From positions 1-7,114 of the forward strand of contig JBKPAF010000075.1 of assembly GCA_046726275.1 (NCBI GenBank): a DNA stretch of 7,114 nt, in the 5' to 3' direction. The notes beneath the pieces were generated by a model. It did no database searches. It saw only the letters and a program-made list of their open reading frames with translations, and was not told the origin of the DNA. Of the stretch, positions 6,061 to 7,114 are shown piece after piece (positions within the stretch are counted from its first letter, which is position 1; each line of letters opens with the position of its first letter). Source of the DNA: DASXTW01 sp046726275 (GTDB lineage: Bacteria; Actinomycetota; UBA4738). Made by a program: the position numbers and the translations under genes.

Positions 6061-6504
6061 CTACTTGAAGAACCCCTCCCGTAGGTTGATTCCATGCTCG
6101 AGGTAGGCCTTCATGCAGGCGATCATCTGCATCCAGCCCTCGCAGTTCCCGTAGGAGCGCTCAAGGTTGTCCTGCGTCTCGGGCCACGTCCCTTCGCTGA
6201 TCCGGACCATCGTCGATCCGGCGTCTAGCGGCTCGAACTCGATGCGGACCTCGGTGGGCTCGTCGTTCACTCCAGAACTCCACTCGAGCACGATTAGTCG
6301 GCCGGGGTCGACCTTCCGCACGACGACCGGGAAGGCCCTCGGAAAGTCAGCGAAGTCCCACGTCACCGTGGTGCCCTCGTCGAGCGGACCGCTGGCGCCC
6401 CCGGTGGTGAAGTAGCCGCTCAGCTTCTTCGGGTTGTAGACCGCGTCGAACACCTCGTCGACCGGCTTCGCGATCCTCCCCTGCACCTGGAACTTCAGCT
6501 CCAT
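6061..6504 (-). CDS. SRPBCC (AHSA1-like) domain protein
   Basis: 147 residues, the usual length for a single START-like SRPBCC domain. It begins MELKFQVQGRIAKPVDEVFD, where the first strand and the KPVDEVFDAVYNPKKLSGYF segment are typical of AHSA1/CalC-like proteins. Next come strands around WDFADF, LIVLEWSS and TEVRIEFEPLDAGSTMVRIS, and a long C-terminal helix (NCEGWMQMIACMKAYLEHGI) that closes the hydrophobic cavity. Members bind hydrophobic small molecules; no ligand can be read from the sequence. The ATG at 6504 is supported by GAGGAGG four bases upstream. It is divergent from the ArsR gene, a recurring bacterial arrangement in which the repressor controls the SRPBCC protein. Expression is probably governed by the palindrome at 6527-6552, which sits on its likely promoter (TTGCGC at 6568-6563, 17-base spacer, TATAAG at 6545-6540). 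It is probably cytoplasmic. Confidence 0.93.
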   Translation of the reverse strand: MELKFQVQGRIAKPVDEVFDAVYNPKKLSGYFTTGGASGPLDEGTTVTWDFADFPRAFPVVVRKVDPGRLIVLEWSSGVNDEPTEVRIEFEPLDAGSTMVRISEGTWPETQDNLERSYGNCEGWMQMIACMKAYLEHGINLREGFFK

Positions 6505-6526
6505 GGCTCCTCCTCACGTCGGCCTC

Positions 6527-6552
6527 AACATGTTATAGTCTTATAACATGTT
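6527..6552. promoter_or_regulatory. Perfect inverted-repeat operator between SRPBCC and ArsR genes
   Basis: Arms AACATGTTATA and TATAACATGTT are exact reverse complements around a 4-base spacer, GTCT. Each arm also contains the self-complementary octamer AACATGTT (6527-6534 and 6545-6552), with centres 18 bp apart, so two dimers could bind side by side on one face of the helix. The site overlaps the ArsR start codon (6548-6550), the plus-strand -10-like TATAGT (6534-6539) and the minus-strand -10-like TATAAG. A bound repressor would therefore block both divergent promoters. It is AT-rich in otherwise GC-rich DNA. Confidence 0.85.
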
Positions 6553-6883
6553 AGAAGAGTCGGCGCAAGACCGCGTGTTCCGAGCGCTGGCTGACTCGCG
6601 GAGGCGGCGAATGCTCGACCTGATGAGGGACGCCCCCAAGACGACCGGGGAGCTGTGTGATCACTTTCCCGAGCTCGATCGCTGCACCGTGATGCAGCAT
6701 CTCTCAGTTCTCGAGGGCGCGGACCTCGTGATCCCCCGACGCAAGGGTCGCTACCGCTGGAACTACCTGAACCCCCTGCCGATCAAAGACATCCACGATC
6801 GGTGGATCGGCCGATACGCCGCTGGAGCCGTCGACCTGCTCGCACGGTTGAAACGGGACCTGTATGGTGAGGTGCCGCGCTGA
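6548..6883 (+). CDS. ArsR-family transcriptional repressor
   Basis: 111 residues with the ArsR-type winged helix-turn-helix. VFRALADSRRRRMLDLM at 10-26 is the first helix pair. TTGELCDHFPELDRCTVMQH at 32-51 is the helix-turn-helix with recognition helix RCTVMQHLSVLEGADLV, and PRRKGRYRWNYLNP at 63-76 is the wing. No metal-binding cysteine pair of the ArsR/SmtB type is seen (C37 and C46 are isolated), so a metal sensor is unlikely; this subgroup is usually paired with SRPBCC proteins. The ATG at 6548 has no Shine-Dalgarno site and lies about eight bases after TATAGT, so the mRNA may be leaderless or nearly so, as is common in Actinobacteria. It probably represses itself and the SRPBCC gene through the palindrome covering its own start. 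A hairpin follows at 6894-6915. Confidence 0.93.
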   Translation: MLEESAQDRVFRALADSRRRRMLDLMRDAPKTTGELCDHFPELDRCTVMQHLSVLEGADLVIPRRKGRYRWNYLNPLPIKDIHDRWIGRYAAGAVDLLARLKRDLYGEVPR

Positions 6884-6893
6884 AGCTCGCACC

Positions 6894-6915
6894 GCCAGGC
6901 GATTGGCCGCCTGGC
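6894..6915 (+). terminator. Hairpin after the ArsR gene
   Basis: Perfect 8-bp stem GCCAGGCG/CGCCTGGC with a 6-base loop, starting 11 bases after the ArsR stop codon. No U-tract follows (CAGGCTCGTTCC), so termination may be partial. It lies 34 bases before the start of the bactofilin-like gene and would separate the two units. Confidence 0.5.
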
Positions 6916-6949
6916 CAGGCTCGTTCCAAGAACGAGAAGGAAGAAGGCA

Positions 6950-7114
6950 GTGTTCAGACGGCGGGAGCACGAGATCGGGTCGGAGAGGCGACCCAAGCCC
7001 ATAGAGGGGCACGAGGTCCAGACCGAGCCGCCCCGCCCTCAGCCATCGAAGGACCCGACCCACACCGTCCTTGCGAACGGGGCGAAACTGACGGGCACAG
7101 TGGTGGCGGGAAGC
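6950..7114 (+). CDS. Bactofilin-like protein, N-terminal part
   Basis: 55 codons are visible and the frame is open at the right edge. The start is a GTG at 6950 with purine-rich AAGGAAGAAGG just upstream. The product begins MFRRREHEIGSERRPKPIEG, a charged, Pro-rich and probably disordered leader. It ends with TVLANGAKLTGTVVAGS, which matches the first rungs of a bactofilin beta-helix (pattern tv-i-g-a-l-G). Bactofilins polymerise without nucleotide into cytoskeletal filaments that position cell-wall or envelope proteins; many start with MF and a short charged tail. Only the beginning of the core is seen, so another right-handed beta-helix or hexapeptide-repeat protein cannot be excluded. It follows the ArsR gene after a hairpin and is probably transcribed separately. 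Confidence 0.65.
   Translation, partial: MFRRREHEIGSERRPKPIEGHEVQTEPPRPQPSKDPTHTVLANGAKLTGTVVAGS

Noticed and set aside
5892..6095. 67-codon minus-strand open frame
   Set aside because: Starts inside the SRPBCC gene, has no ribosome binding site, and its composition looks random.

Overview
This is a GC-rich bacterial chromosome segment. The gene families, the lack of an encoded CCA on the tRNA, a leaderless-looking regulator gene and dense open frames on both strands suggest an Actinomycetota-like organism, possibly uncultivated, though the sequence does not name a taxon. I see no transposase, integrase, CRISPR array or phage gene. Most of the window reads as ordinary core or accessory chromosome, not as a defined defence or biosynthetic island.

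Layout, left to right: (1) the N-terminal part of a small P-loop kinase-like protein, leaving the window on the minus strand (1-276). (2) A 247-base intergenic stretch with three clustered dyads, feeding a plus-strand, Tat-exported, 16-cysteine protein (524-967). (3) A minus-strand CAU-anticodon tRNA (1087-1160) and a strong GC-rich terminator (1283-1306). (4) A minus-strand, single-pass membrane protein with four FSPEA(A/I)R repeats (1330-1704). (5) A very large minus-strand STAND-type ATPase with a TPR-like helical middle and a conserved C-terminal module (1849-5313), lying upstream of the repeat protein on the same strand. (6) A minus-strand three-helix membrane protein of 94 residues (5473-5757). 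(7) A divergent pair, an SRPBCC/AHSA1 protein (6061-6504, minus) and an ArsR-type repressor (6548-6883, plus), whose short shared promoter carries a perfect 11+11 bp inverted repeat reaching the ArsR start codon. (8) The beginning of a bactofilin-like gene (6950 to the right edge, plus).

How the genes work together: the only clear functional module is the ArsR/SRPBCC pair, where the repressor probably controls itself and its partner through the shared palindrome. The STAND ATPase is probably a signalling or regulatory hub, but no recognisable DNA-binding or catalytic output domain is fused to it. The repeat protein may be co-transcribed with it. TGTAAC hexamers occur four times, all in intergenic DNA as far as I could scan by eye, and two of them share the spacing TGTAAC-N21-CGTCC ahead of the two small membrane-protein genes. 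The least explained items are the FSPEAAR repeat protein, the cysteine-rich Tat substrate and these shared upstream motifs. I did not find a convincing new multi-gene system.
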